From Formosa undariae (GTDB taxonomy: Bacteria > Bacteroidota > Bacteroidia > Flavobacteriales > Flavobacteriaceae): DNA of 64,000 nucleotides. Positions 1 through 7,374 of this stretch are shown here, piece after piece. Position numbers and translations under genes: made by a program. Positions within the stretch are counted from its first letter, which is position 1, and every line of letters starts with the position of its first letter. The notes beneath the pieces are model-generated. The model saw only the letters and a list, made by a program, of their open reading frames with translations, had not been told where the DNA came from and made no database searches. The DNA is taken from the NCBI RefSeq assembly GCF_042427615.1, contig NZ_JBHMEZ010000032.1, positions 186,001 to 250,000 on the forward strand. The letters run 5' to 3'.

Positions 1-523
1 TAATACCACGAACACCTTCGAAAGCACTTATTAAATATATGGCAGTGGCTTTACTAGGCACATTTTCTCTTATTGTTTTTTCGGATTTACCTCTATCTAT
101 CAAGGCAATTAAAGCAGATTTCCATGTATTTACGATGTGCTTTAAAGCCAATTGATAGGCCGTTTCAGAATCTCCAATTTCATTTATTAAATTATTCATT
201 GGGCAACCATGTTGCTTTTCGTAACCGTTGAACGATTTAATTCTATTTAAAAATGTGGACTCTAGAATCGCAATCACATCTCCCGATTCATACAACGGGA
301 GGATCATGCTATTACTCACTCTTTTCTGAACTTTTAGAGCAATAACCTCCAAAGCTAATTGCTTCTTATTACTATAATGATGATAAAAAGCACCTTTTGT
401 TAGCTTAGATGCTTTCATTATTTTATCGATACTCGTGGTTTTAAAACCCTGTTCGTAAAACTGTTTAAAAGCCTCATCTACAATAATTTGCTTGGTTAAT
501 TCCGATTTTAATCCTTGTTGCAT
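1..523 (-). CDS. TetR/AcrR-family transcriptional regulator, 3' end cut by the window edge
   Basis: The minus-strand frame opens at an ATG (521-523) and runs uninterrupted to base 1, giving about 174 residues without a stop. The N-terminus has the TetR helix-turn-helix: a helix ending in QGFKTTSIDKIMKASKLTKG followed by AFYHHYSNKKQLALEVI, where the YHHYxNKxxL motif is the family hallmark. The rest would be the ligand-binding and dimerisation helices, including a HGCPMNNL segment common in TetR proteins near oxidoreductases. Ligand and targets are unknown. It is separated from the alginate genes by a terminator and is probably not part of them. Not in the supplied long-ORF set because it has no stop in the window. 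Confidence 0.85.
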   Translation of the reverse strand, partial: MQQGLKSELTKQIIVDEAFKQFYEQGFKTTSIDKIMKASKLTKGAFYHHYSNKKQLALEVIALKVQKRVSNSMILPLYESGDVIAILESTFLNRIKSFNGYEKQHGCPMNNLINEIGDSETAYQLALKHIVNTWKSALIALIDRGKSEKTIRENVPSKATAIYLISAFEGVRGI

Positions 524-681
524 AGTACAAACCTAAACAAAAGATACCGGTTAGAATGTTTTTTAACAAAATGTTAGAGTTAAGGCTATTATAGAATGAA
601 ATATCGAGTGCATTGGGAACTATGCTATGTGCAACGCAATTGTTTATTCAAAATTCTAAAACCTTAAAAATGGACATAAAA

Positions 682-710
682 AAAAGGGTCTGCATAACGC
701 AGACCCTTTT
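682..710 (-). terminator. Rho-independent terminator after the SDR gene
   Basis: A perfect 12-bp stem (AAAAGGGTCTGC, 682-693, with its complement at 699-710) closes a 5-nt loop. On the minus strand it is followed by a U-run (complement of the A-run at 678-684). It lies about 20 bp past the SDR stop codon and closes the minus-strand alginate block. Confidence 0.85.
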
Positions 711-730
711 AAATATAATTTGATATAAAA

Positions 731-1495
731 TTAGATACCTAAAGCTTGACCACCACCAATTTGGATAGTTTCAGCAGTAATGAAAGACGCATCTTTACTC
801 GCTAAGAAAGAAACAACACCAGCAACTTCTTCCGGCTCACCTAATCTACCTAATAAAACACTATTAGCCCAAGAAGCAAAAACTTCTGGTTTAGTAGCTT
901 TAATTTGAGCATGGAAAGGCGTATCAATAGTACCAGGAGATACTGCGTTTACTCTAATTCCGTATTCAGCTAAATCTTTAGCTAACGCTCTAGTGATAGA
1001 TTGTACTCCACCTTTAGAAACTGAATAAATTCCAGCTCCAGGTCCTGCACCATTCCAAGCAGCATTAGACGTATAGTTAATAATAGATGCATTTTCCGAT
1101 TTTTTAAGGAAAGGAATCGCAGCTCTTGAAGCAAAAAATACTGAATCTAAGTTTAAAGCCATAACGAATCTGTATTGTTCAGTCGTCATTTCTTCAAATC
1201 TAGCTCTAACACCAATACCACCAGTGTTGTTTACAAGAACATCGATTTTCCCGTATTTTTCACCAATTTTAGTAATGTTTTCAGTTACAGCTTCGTCTTT
1301 AGTCATGTCAAATCCGAAATATTCAGCAGTGATCCCAGCAGCAGTAAGTTCAGCTACTTTTTCTGCACCAATTTCATCTTCAATACCATTTAAAACAACA
1401 GTATAACCATCTTGACCTAATCTTTTTGCTACTTCGAAACCAATTCCACCGGTAGCTCCAGTAATAACCGCAACTTTATTTTTTAAATCACTCAT
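731..1495 (-). CDS. SDR-family oxidoreductase, probable DEH (unsaturated uronate) reductase
   Basis: A classical short-chain dehydrogenase of 254 residues. The cofactor motif TGATGGIG is at residues 12-19, NNTGG near 89, the catalytic Ser near 143 and YSVSK at 157-161. In alginate-degrading bacteria an SDR of this type reduces 4-deoxy-L-erythro-5-hexoseulose uronate (DEH) to 2-keto-3-deoxygluconate, and the position here, 52 bp after an MFS uronate-type transporter and inside an alginate locus, points to that role. The cofactor preference (NADH or NADPH) cannot be read safely from the sequence. The function is inferred from context; the fold and family are clear. A 3-oxoacyl-ACP reductase-like activity would be the alternative on family grounds alone. 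Confidence 0.85.
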   Translation of the reverse strand: MSDLKNKVAVITGATGGIGFEVAKRLGQDGYTVVLNGIEDEIGAEKVAELTAAGITAEYFGFDMTKDEAVTENITKIGEKYGKIDVLVNNTGGIGVRARFEEMTTEQYRFVMALNLDSVFFASRAAIPFLKKSENASIINYTSNAAWNGAGPGAGIYSVSKGGVQSITRALAKDLAEYGIRVNAVSPGTIDTPFHAQIKATKPEVFASWANSVLLGRLGEPEEVAGVVSFLASKDASFITAETIQIGGGQALGI

Positions 1496-1547
1496 TTTAT
1501 TAATATTTAATATTTAATTAATTTTACTCTTATTTTTTTTTTACTCT

Positions 1548-2831
1548 TTACTCTACATTCTTAATCTCTTTCGCGAAGTAATAGATTGATCCAATACCTA
1601 GCGGAACGAATACTGCGATAGCGACAAATATTGGTGTGTAAGATACTTCAGCAACAATAGGAACTAAGAAGTTCATGATGATTACAGAGAATACACCAAC
1701 CATACCACCTAATCCAGCTAACGATCCAACATTTTTACCATTAAAGAAATCACTTGGTAAAGTTTGAACGTTACCAATAGCGAATTGGAAACCGAATAAT
1801 ACGACAAATACAATACCTACAAAACGTTCTGGTGTATTACCAAAGAATACTGTAGCTACTAAACCTAAGAACATGATGATACCACCAATTAAAATAGTTG
1901 TCTTACGTCCCTTGTCTATAGAATTTGTTTTAGAAATAATCTGTCCTGAAACATAACCACCGGCAATACTACCAATTGCAGCACCAACATAAGGTACCCA
2001 AGCAAACATACCCACTTCTTTTACATCAAATCCGTAAATATCGAATAAGTAAATAGGCATCCAACCTACAAATAACCACCAGATTGGCTCTAAGAAAAAT
2101 CGACCTACAACTATAGACCAAGCTTCTCTGTGTGATAAGATTTCTTTTAAACTTAAACCTTTATCTGTATCCTTAGCATCACGATCTGCCTGACTTTGAC
2201 CGTCTAAGATATATTGTTGTTCTTCTTCTGTAATCCAAGGGTGTTTCTTTGGACCTGCTTTATTAATTAATAACCAAGGAATGATCCATAAGATCCCAAA
2301 AGACCCTACTACCATAAAGGTTGTTCTCCATCCGTAAGCCACAAAAATTAATGCAATAAACGGTGGTGCAATTACAGAACCAATAGAAGCTCCTGCATTA
2401 AACAAACCTTGCGCAATAGCACGCTCTTTAATCGGGAACCATTCGGCATTACTTTTAACTCCACCTGGCCAGTTACCAGCTTCAGATAAACCTAATGTAC
2501 TTCTAAAAAATGCAAGTCCTAAAAATCCTCTAACGGTTGAATGTAAGAAAGAAGATAATCCCCAAACTCCAATACTAATAACGTAACCTAAACGTGTTCC
2601 CACTTTATCAAACAATTTCCCTGAAAACAATTGCCCAAGAGCATATGCTACCATAAAAATGTTAAGAATATAACCGTAGTCTGTTTTGGTTAAACCTAAA
2701 TCGTAAGAAATAGACCCTGGAAGGTTTTCATTTCCCCACATTACTGCTAGTGCACTTCTGTCGATGTAATTAATTACTGAGGCCAAAAATATGAGCCCAA
2801 TAATAAACCACCTTAATCCTTTTACTTTCAT
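1548..2831 (-). CDS. MFS transporter, hexuronate (ExuT/ACS) type, probable alginate-monomer importer
   Basis: 427 residues with about 12 hydrophobic segments and the look of the anion:cation symporter subfamily (ExuT, GudP): an N-terminal FLASVINYIDRSAL segment, and LGLSEAGNWPGGVKSNAEWF with the conserved EAGxxPG followed by the RAIAQGLFNAGASIGS helix. These features are typical of hexuronate/glucarate transporters. Set between the GntR regulator and the SDR, it most likely brings DEH or other uronate monomers from periplasm to cytoplasm. It probably shares a transcript with the SDR downstream. The exact substrate is inferred from context. Confidence 0.87.
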   Translation of the reverse strand: MKVKGLRWFIIGLIFLASVINYIDRSALAVMWGNENLPGSISYDLGLTKTDYGYILNIFMVAYALGQLFSGKLFDKVGTRLGYVISIGVWGLSSFLHSTVRGFLGLAFFRSTLGLSEAGNWPGGVKSNAEWFPIKERAIAQGLFNAGASIGSVIAPPFIALIFVAYGWRTTFMVVGSFGILWIIPWLLINKAGPKKHPWITEEEQQYILDGQSQADRDAKDTDKGLSLKEILSHREAWSIVVGRFFLEPIWWLFVGWMPIYLFDIYGFDVKEVGMFAWVPYVGAAIGSIAGGYVSGQIISKTNSIDKGRKTTILIGGIIMFLGLVATVFFGNTPERFVGIVFVVLFGFQFAIGNVQTLPSDFFNGKNVGSLAGLGGMVGVFSVIIMNFLVPIVAEVSYTPIFVAIAVFVPLGIGSIYYFAKEIKNVE

Positions 2832-2899
2832 AATAATTTTTAGATTTTCAAGAAAAAATGAGATTAACAGTTTTCTCTTGGTATTAATTAATTGTTTGC

Positions 2900-2940
2900 A
2901 TTAAGAAGATAAAACTTACAGATATTTAATCTTCTTTAAT
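2900..2940 (-). other. imperfect inverted repeat between the GntR and MFS genes
   Basis: ATTAAGAAGAT (2900-2910) faces ATCTTCTTTAAT (2929-2940) with one extra base in the right arm and an 18-base loop. It fills much of the 112-bp gap before the MFS start. It could be an RNA stem that separates expression of the regulator from that of the transporter, but it lacks a U-run and may be fortuitous. Confidence 0.3.
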
Positions 2941-2943
2941 ATT

Positions 2944-3648
2944 TTACTCTACATTATAGCAATACTGATATAATGTTTTAAAATGTACTTTCATAGCCTC
3001 ACGAGCCGTTGTTGTTTCCTTTGCTTTAATCGCTTCATAAATGGCTCTGTGTTCATTTATGGCTGACTTTGTTAGTTCATTTACACAAACATGATATTTC
3101 CTAAAATTGGTAATAATTTCTGGTGTAATTTTTAACATGAACGCGTTAAGCATACTGTTTCCACATGCTTTCGCAATGGCCAAGTGAAATAATAAATCTT
3201 CCTGAACAGCTTTTTGTCCGTTTAAGATTTTTTCTTCATAAGCTTCTAACGCATGTTTTATATTTAATAAATCGGCATCAGTTCTTCTTAAAGAGGCTAA
3301 CTTAACTATTTTTAATTCTAAAAGAATTCGAGTTTCAACCAAGGATTTAAAATCAGGAACTTCAAGTTCTAAAATATCTTGAACCATTCCATTCATTGCG
3401 ATAATACCCATCTCTGCAACAAAAGTTCCACTTTGTGGAATTGATTTTAATAACCCATAAAATTCTAATTTATTTATGGATTCTCTTACTAAACCACGGC
3501 TTACACCAAATTTTTCGGAAAGCATACGTTCTGATGGTAACTTATCCCCAGGTTCAAGATTTTTTGAGTTAATAAGTTCAGCAATGTCTGCTATAATCTT
3601 ATTATGAACCTCATCATTATCATTACTCATTAAAACTTCTACTTTCAT
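2944..3648 (-). CDS. GntR-family regulator, FadR subgroup, probable repressor of the alginate genes
   Basis: 234 residues. The N-terminal winged helix shows INSKNLEPGDKLPSERMLSE followed by KFGVSRGLVRESINKLE and GLLKSIPQSGTFV, the GntR signature. The C-terminal all-helical FCD domain carries the metal or ligand-binding pattern (LLFHLAIAKACGNSML, and NEHRAIYEAI near the end). A second start at Met7 would give the more usual N-terminus; both are open. FadR-type regulators bind TGGT-ACCA palindromes, and such sites stand in front of this gene and of three others here. A GntR/FadR regulator (AusR) has been described, as I recall, for the alginate operon of Zobellia galactanivorans, and this is a likely equivalent. 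The ligand is probably an alginate breakdown product. Confidence 0.88.
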   Translation of the reverse strand: MKVEVLMSNDNDEVHNKIIADIAELINSKNLEPGDKLPSERMLSEKFGVSRGLVRESINKLEFYGLLKSIPQSGTFVAEMGIIAMNGMVQDILELEVPDFKSLVETRILLELKIVKLASLRRTDADLLNIKHALEAYEEKILNGQKAVQEDLLFHLAIAKACGNSMLNAFMLKITPEIITNFRKYHVCVNELTKSAINEHRAIYEAIKAKETTTAREAMKVHFKTLYQYCYNVE

Positions 3649-3663
3649 CTATTATCAAAAAAT

Positions 3664-3693
3664 TGGTTAACCAGTTTTAGCTGGACAAAACTA
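3664..3693 (-). promoter_or_regulatory. promoter of the GntR gene with a single intact operator
   Basis: On the minus strand a -7 element TAGTTTTG (3686-3693, fits TAnnTTTG) is followed by a degraded palindrome half (TCCAGCTA) and then an exact palindrome TGGTTAACCA (3664-3673). The arrangement copies the susC, PL6 and 60-kb promoters, but the first palindrome is broken and the spacing is one base longer. This suggests weaker autoregulation of the regulator. Confidence 0.6.
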
Positions 3694-3749
3694 CAAAAAA
3701 AGTTATCAATTTGTATTTATAGAATTACATATTTATGTTAATATCGTAC

Positions 3750-3773
3750 AAACACTAACATTTATTAGTGTTT
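3750..3773 (-). other. hairpin over the stop codon of the PL7 lyase gene
   Basis: AAACACTAA (3750-3758) pairs perfectly with TTAGTGTTT (3765-3773) around a 6-base loop. It overlaps the PL7 stop codon at 3765-3767. There is no U-run on the minus strand, so it may be an mRNA 3'-end stabiliser or processing stem of the susCD operon rather than a standard terminator. Confidence 0.45.
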
Positions 3774-4685
3774 AACTTCTAACTCGTAGTAATTCACTTT
3801 AGCAAAGGCTCCTTCGTCTCTAGATTGAAAGTAGTTTCCTGCTTTAAAATAATTTTCAAAGACTCCCCACCTTTTCATATGAACGTTGTCGTAAACAGCA
3901 TATTCATTTTTATTTAAAATGACTACCATTTTACCATCAGACACATCTACTTCTAATGTGAATTTCCCGAATCCGACTTCTTGTTCGAACGTAAATCCTT
4001 TATCATCGTCCCAAGCGTCTTTGCCTAAGATTTCATTATCACTAGCGCTTAAGTTTTTCAACTCTTTCGTTTTGACTCTAATTTTACCATCTTGCCAATA
4101 TATTTTTAATATTGGTGGCGCATTATTATCTTTTTGTCCAATTAGATCACGTTGCTCGTCAGTTAAACGACCATGAATTTGCATGATGATTACTTTGTGG
4201 TATTTACCGTCTGAAGATTTAGAAACATCTCCCATTTGTAATTTACCTTTCATATAAGCACCTTCTGCAAAAGTCCAGTTTGTGTTATTATCACCTGGAA
4301 CCATTTGCTCTCTTAATTCGGACCTAGTATATTTTGTATTGGCTGTAGTGGCATCACTAGGAAAAGAATAAAAAACCAAAGCTCCAAGCGTAGAATCATT
4401 ATACATATAAGGTAATAACCTTTCATCTGTAGCATAATCCAAAATTTCTGGTGGCTCAATATTCATGGCACTACCTTTATGATTTAGTTCTGGCGTGGTT
4501 ACACTCCAATGACTTAAATCTACATCAGGTAACTTGTATTTCTTTTTTTTCTTCTTCTTTTTGTCATTTTTTTCGACTTTAGAATCCGAATCTGTAGAGC
4601 TACTTGTCTTTTCTTGACAAGTAGCGCTAACAGAAAGAAAAACTATTACTAATACTCCTAATATTTCTTTTCGAAAATTTATCAT
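3765..4685 (-). CDS. PL7-family alginate lyase, exported, probable surface lipoprotein
   Basis: 306 residues. All three PL7 active-site signatures are present: RSELREQ (121-127), QIH (169-171) and YFKAGNYFQ (279-287). In this family Gln, His, Arg and Tyr from these strands catalyse beta-elimination, and QIH (rather than QVH) is associated with guluronate-containing substrate. The N-terminus has a hydrophobic segment followed by Cys23 (SATCQ), compatible with a lipoprotein signal although not a textbook lipobox, and then a Ser/Asp linker and a run of eight lysines (42-49). It is the last gene of the susC-susD-PKD-PKD-PL7 unit, 12 bp after the preceding gene. It probably makes the first endo-cuts at the cell surface. 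Confidence 0.93.
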   Translation of the reverse strand: MINFRKEILGVLVIVFLSVSATCQEKTSSSTDSDSKVEKNDKKKKKKKKYKLPDVDLSHWSVTTPELNHKGSAMNIEPPEILDYATDERLLPYMYNDSTLGALVFYSFPSDATTANTKYTRSELREQMVPGDNNTNWTFAEGAYMKGKLQMGDVSKSSDGKYHKVIIMQIHGRLTDEQRDLIGQKDNNAPPILKIYWQDGKIRVKTKELKNLSASDNEILGKDAWDDDKGFTFEQEVGFGKFTLEVDVSDGKMVVILNKNEYAVYDNVHMKRWGVFENYFKAGNYFQSRDEGAFAKVNYYELEVKH

Positions 4686-4697
4686 TTCAAATTAAAA

Positions 4698-6173
4698 TTA
4701 AAATCCAGGTGTAATAATATCAATATTATCAATAAACACTTCATTACTACTATCGATAGCATTTAAAGCTCTTGCATAGATTACTATGAAGTTTGAAGTC
4801 GCTTCGAATCTTACTGTACTAGTTGTAAATGTATTGTTACCTTCTGAAGGTTTTTCTTCATTAAAATCGTTTGTGATATTAATATAAGCATCAGTAAAAT
4901 CTTCGATACCTACTTCAGTGGTAATTTCTGTATTTAATAAGAACACTTCTGTATTAATTCCAGCAGCCTCAGAACGTGTATCGATAGTAAACGTATACTC
5001 AATTCCTGGCTCTACTGCCACAACTTGGTATAAACGACGTGAACTATCAGAAAACTTAACACTTCTCGTTTTTTCACCATTTACATAGGTACCATCACTA
5101 GAAGAACCTGGTTGTTCGTTAGTTCCGTAGGCCGTATCGATATAAGCATTCAATTCAGTATTATTCCAAAGTGCTCTATACGGACTATCTATAGTTCCTA
5201 AAACATCGTCTTCTATAGTACTGTTCGGCGTCATATCCCATGCATCTGCATTGTCTCCAGTGTTTACTGTATACTCATCACAACTACCATTTAAAACCAT
5301 TGCTTTAAATGTAGGCTCTACACCACCAACAGGTACAGCTTTAGTAATACTTCTAGATACTCCAGATTCGTTAGTCGTTGTTAAGACAACATCGTAAGTA
5401 CCAGATTCGCTATAAGTATGAATAGGATTTACTTCTGTAGAAGTAGCACCATCTCCAAAGTCCCAACTATGAGCGACTGCTAATATTGAAGCATCTGTAA
5501 ATTCTACTGTTAAAGCTGAGGTTGTAAATGAAAATTCAGGAACTGTAGAAAGTTGTAAACCTTCTATATTCTTGCTTACTACAAACTCATGTCCTAAGTA
5601 ATTAGTTGCTGTTAATGTCGCTAGAACAGGATCTGCGCTAGAATACACATGTACTGGGTTAAATTTAGCATCTTCTTCTGTATCTTCTGCTTTCCATTCT
5701 ACAGTTGAACCGTCTCCAAAATCCCATACAAGAGAGCTCGCCCCAGATGTAAAATTATCGAAAGTTACTTGAGTGTCTTCCATAGAAAAATTGAAATCTA
5801 CAAAAATAGGAGAAACGTCTGATGAGTCTACAGCGATTAAGCCATCTGAACTTGTTGTACTAAGTTTTACAGTGTATAACCCACCATTTTCATAAGTATA
5901 ATCAGGATTTGCTTCTGTAGATGTATTACCATCTCCAAAATCCCACGCATAAGAATCTGCATCTGTAGAATAACTTCTAAATACTAATGCTAATGTATTA
6001 TCAGGATCAATACTTGTTGTAAACAACGTATTTGGCTGAATATTATTTATGTTTCCTACAGGCGGTTCGAATGCTTCGTAACCATCATCGTAACAAGATA
6101 TTAGTCCCAAAAACATACAAAATAGCACGACAAAGAAACCTGTATTCTGTTTTTTAATTAATTTATTATTCAT
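4698..6173 (-). CDS. PKD-repeat surface lipoprotein with C-terminal carbohydrate-binding-like domain (SusE/F-position)
   Basis: 491 residues. A lipoprotein signal ends in GLISC (Cys27). Three PKD domains follow, each with the WDFGDG core: near residues 77-82, 150-155 and 237-242. From about residue 290 to the end there is a beta-rich domain beginning LNGSCDEY, with YQVVAVEPGIEYTF near its middle and FIDNIDI near the end, resembling the galactose-binding-like fold of CBM4/CBM22-type modules. The same pattern occurs in the protein encoded at 6186-7361 and in the one at 60064-61023. By position after susD it is probably a surface glycan-binding protein that holds alginate for SusCD. Alginate binding is inferred. 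Confidence 0.8.
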   Translation of the reverse strand: MNNKLIKKQNTGFFVVLFCMFLGLISCYDDGYEAFEPPVGNINNIQPNTLFTTSIDPDNTLALVFRSYSTDADSYAWDFGDGNTSTEANPDYTYENGGLYTVKLSTTSSDGLIAVDSSDVSPIFVDFNFSMEDTQVTFDNFTSGASSLVWDFGDGSTVEWKAEDTEEDAKFNPVHVYSSADPVLATLTATNYLGHEFVVSKNIEGLQLSTVPEFSFTTSALTVEFTDASILAVAHSWDFGDGATSTEVNPIHTYSESGTYDVVLTTTNESGVSRSITKAVPVGGVEPTFKAMVLNGSCDEYTVNTGDNADAWDMTPNSTIEDDVLGTIDSPYRALWNNTELNAYIDTAYGTNEQPGSSSDGTYVNGEKTRSVKFSDSSRRLYQVVAVEPGIEYTFTIDTRSEAAGINTEVFLLNTEITTEVGIEDFTDAYINITNDFNEEKPSEGNNTFTTSTVRFEATSNFIVIYARALNAIDSSNEVFIDNIDIITPGF

Positions 6174-6185
6174 AATTCAATTTTT

Positions 6186-7361
6186 TTATAGTTTAACTGT
6201 AATATCAAAAGCATCTACTCTACTTTCGGTACCGGAGTTTGAAATTAAAATAATCACTTTTTCTAACTCACCTGCTTCGAATGTAATTGCACTCTTTTTA
6301 AATACATCTTGTGTACTTGAAGCATTATCTTCTGTTTTAAAAGCAAGAATATTAGCTTCTAATCGTGCTTCTTCAATATTATCAGCATTTGGATTCACTA
6401 TAGAAACCGTTAAGTCTCCGCTAGCTCCTGGATCTAAACTACTAAAATAAGAGATGACATAAGTAGCTCCTGGAGTTACATCTATTTCTTGATATCCAAC
6501 TCGAGTTCCGTCTGAAGGGAATTTAGCTGCTTTATATCCTTCTGGTAAAACACCTAATTCTGATTTTGTGTTAATTTGGAATACACTTCCCCATTTAGAA
6601 CTACTAGGAGATCTCCAAGAATCTCTACCATCTCCACTTCCATCAAATAAGTCACCAGCTTCAAAACCAGCTTCCCCGATTTCTGGAATAGCAATTGTTG
6701 GTATCGCTTGATTTACGACAACTATTTTTTCGGTATAATCTGATTTACCAAGGTTATCTGTTACTGTTAAACCTACAGTATATTCTCCTGGTCCAGGAAA
6801 TTCGAAAATTAGTTCTCTGTCTTCTAAAGTTGCTGCTGGTAAAGCTGCCATTTCAGCTTCTAGAGCCGCTACATTTGCTTTAGTTTCGTCTGAAACCGCT
6901 GCTTCTGCCGCTGCTAATTGCACTTCGAAGTCTGCTATTTGTTGTTCTAATACCGCTAATTTTGCAGGGTCACTTTCGCAAGGAACTTTAAATTCTGCTT
7001 TAGCGATTTCCTCTTCTAGAGCAACAACCGTAGCTAATTCTGCTTCGATTTGTAATTCTAAAACAGGTTTATCTTTATTGATTAAGTTTACATTTTCCGA
7101 TGGAATCACAACCCATTCGTATTGTGTACCATTCACAGCTAGATTTGTTCCTGCTTGAAAAAAGTAATCGTAATTCGCTTCCAATTCCACATCATTACAA
7201 TCGAATGACGACGTTGAAACATCAACGTAACTATAGAAAGGCTGTGGCCCAGTAATGTCAGCTAAATCCCCTACTTCAGGTAGATCATCACTAACACAGG
7301 CAGTTAAAGACACAAGTGCACCTAAAACTATATATTTTAATTTAAACAAATGTTTTTTCAT
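6186..7361 (-). CDS. surface lipoprotein with a PKD domain split by a coiled coil, plus C-terminal binding-like domain
   Basis: 391 residues from the ATG at 7359-7361; a longer frame reaches 7514 but overlaps the susD gene and lacks a signal peptide, while the chosen start gives MKKHLFKLKY and the lipobox LTAC (Cys22). A PKD-like fold starts near residue 45 (YEWVV near 81-85) and finishes at GPGEYTVGLTVTDN (190-203). Between them residues about 101-178 are Ala/Glu/Leu-rich with heptads (LEEEIAKAEF, LEQQIADFEVQLAAAEAA), a clear coiled coil. The C-terminal 150 residues (GSGDGRDSWR, YQEIDVTPGATYVI) match the binding-like domain of its neighbour. It sits 13 bp after susD. Probable glycan-binding role. 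Confidence 0.8.
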   Translation of the reverse strand: MKKHLFKLKYIVLGALVSLTACVSDDLPEVGDLADITGPQPFYSYVDVSTSSFDCNDVELEANYDYFFQAGTNLAVNGTQYEWVVIPSENVNLINKDKPVLELQIEAELATVVALEEEIAKAEFKVPCESDPAKLAVLEQQIADFEVQLAAAEAAVSDETKANVAALEAEMAALPAATLEDRELIFEFPGPGEYTVGLTVTDNLGKSDYTEKIVVVNQAIPTIAIPEIGEAGFEAGDLFDGSGDGRDSWRSPSSSKWGSVFQINTKSELGVLPEGYKAAKFPSDGTRVGYQEIDVTPGATYVISYFSSLDPGASGDLTVSIVNPNADNIEEARLEANILAFKTEDNASSTQDVFKKSAITFEAGELEKVIILISNSGTESRVDAFDITVKL

Positions 7362-7374
7362 AATTTTTAGATTT

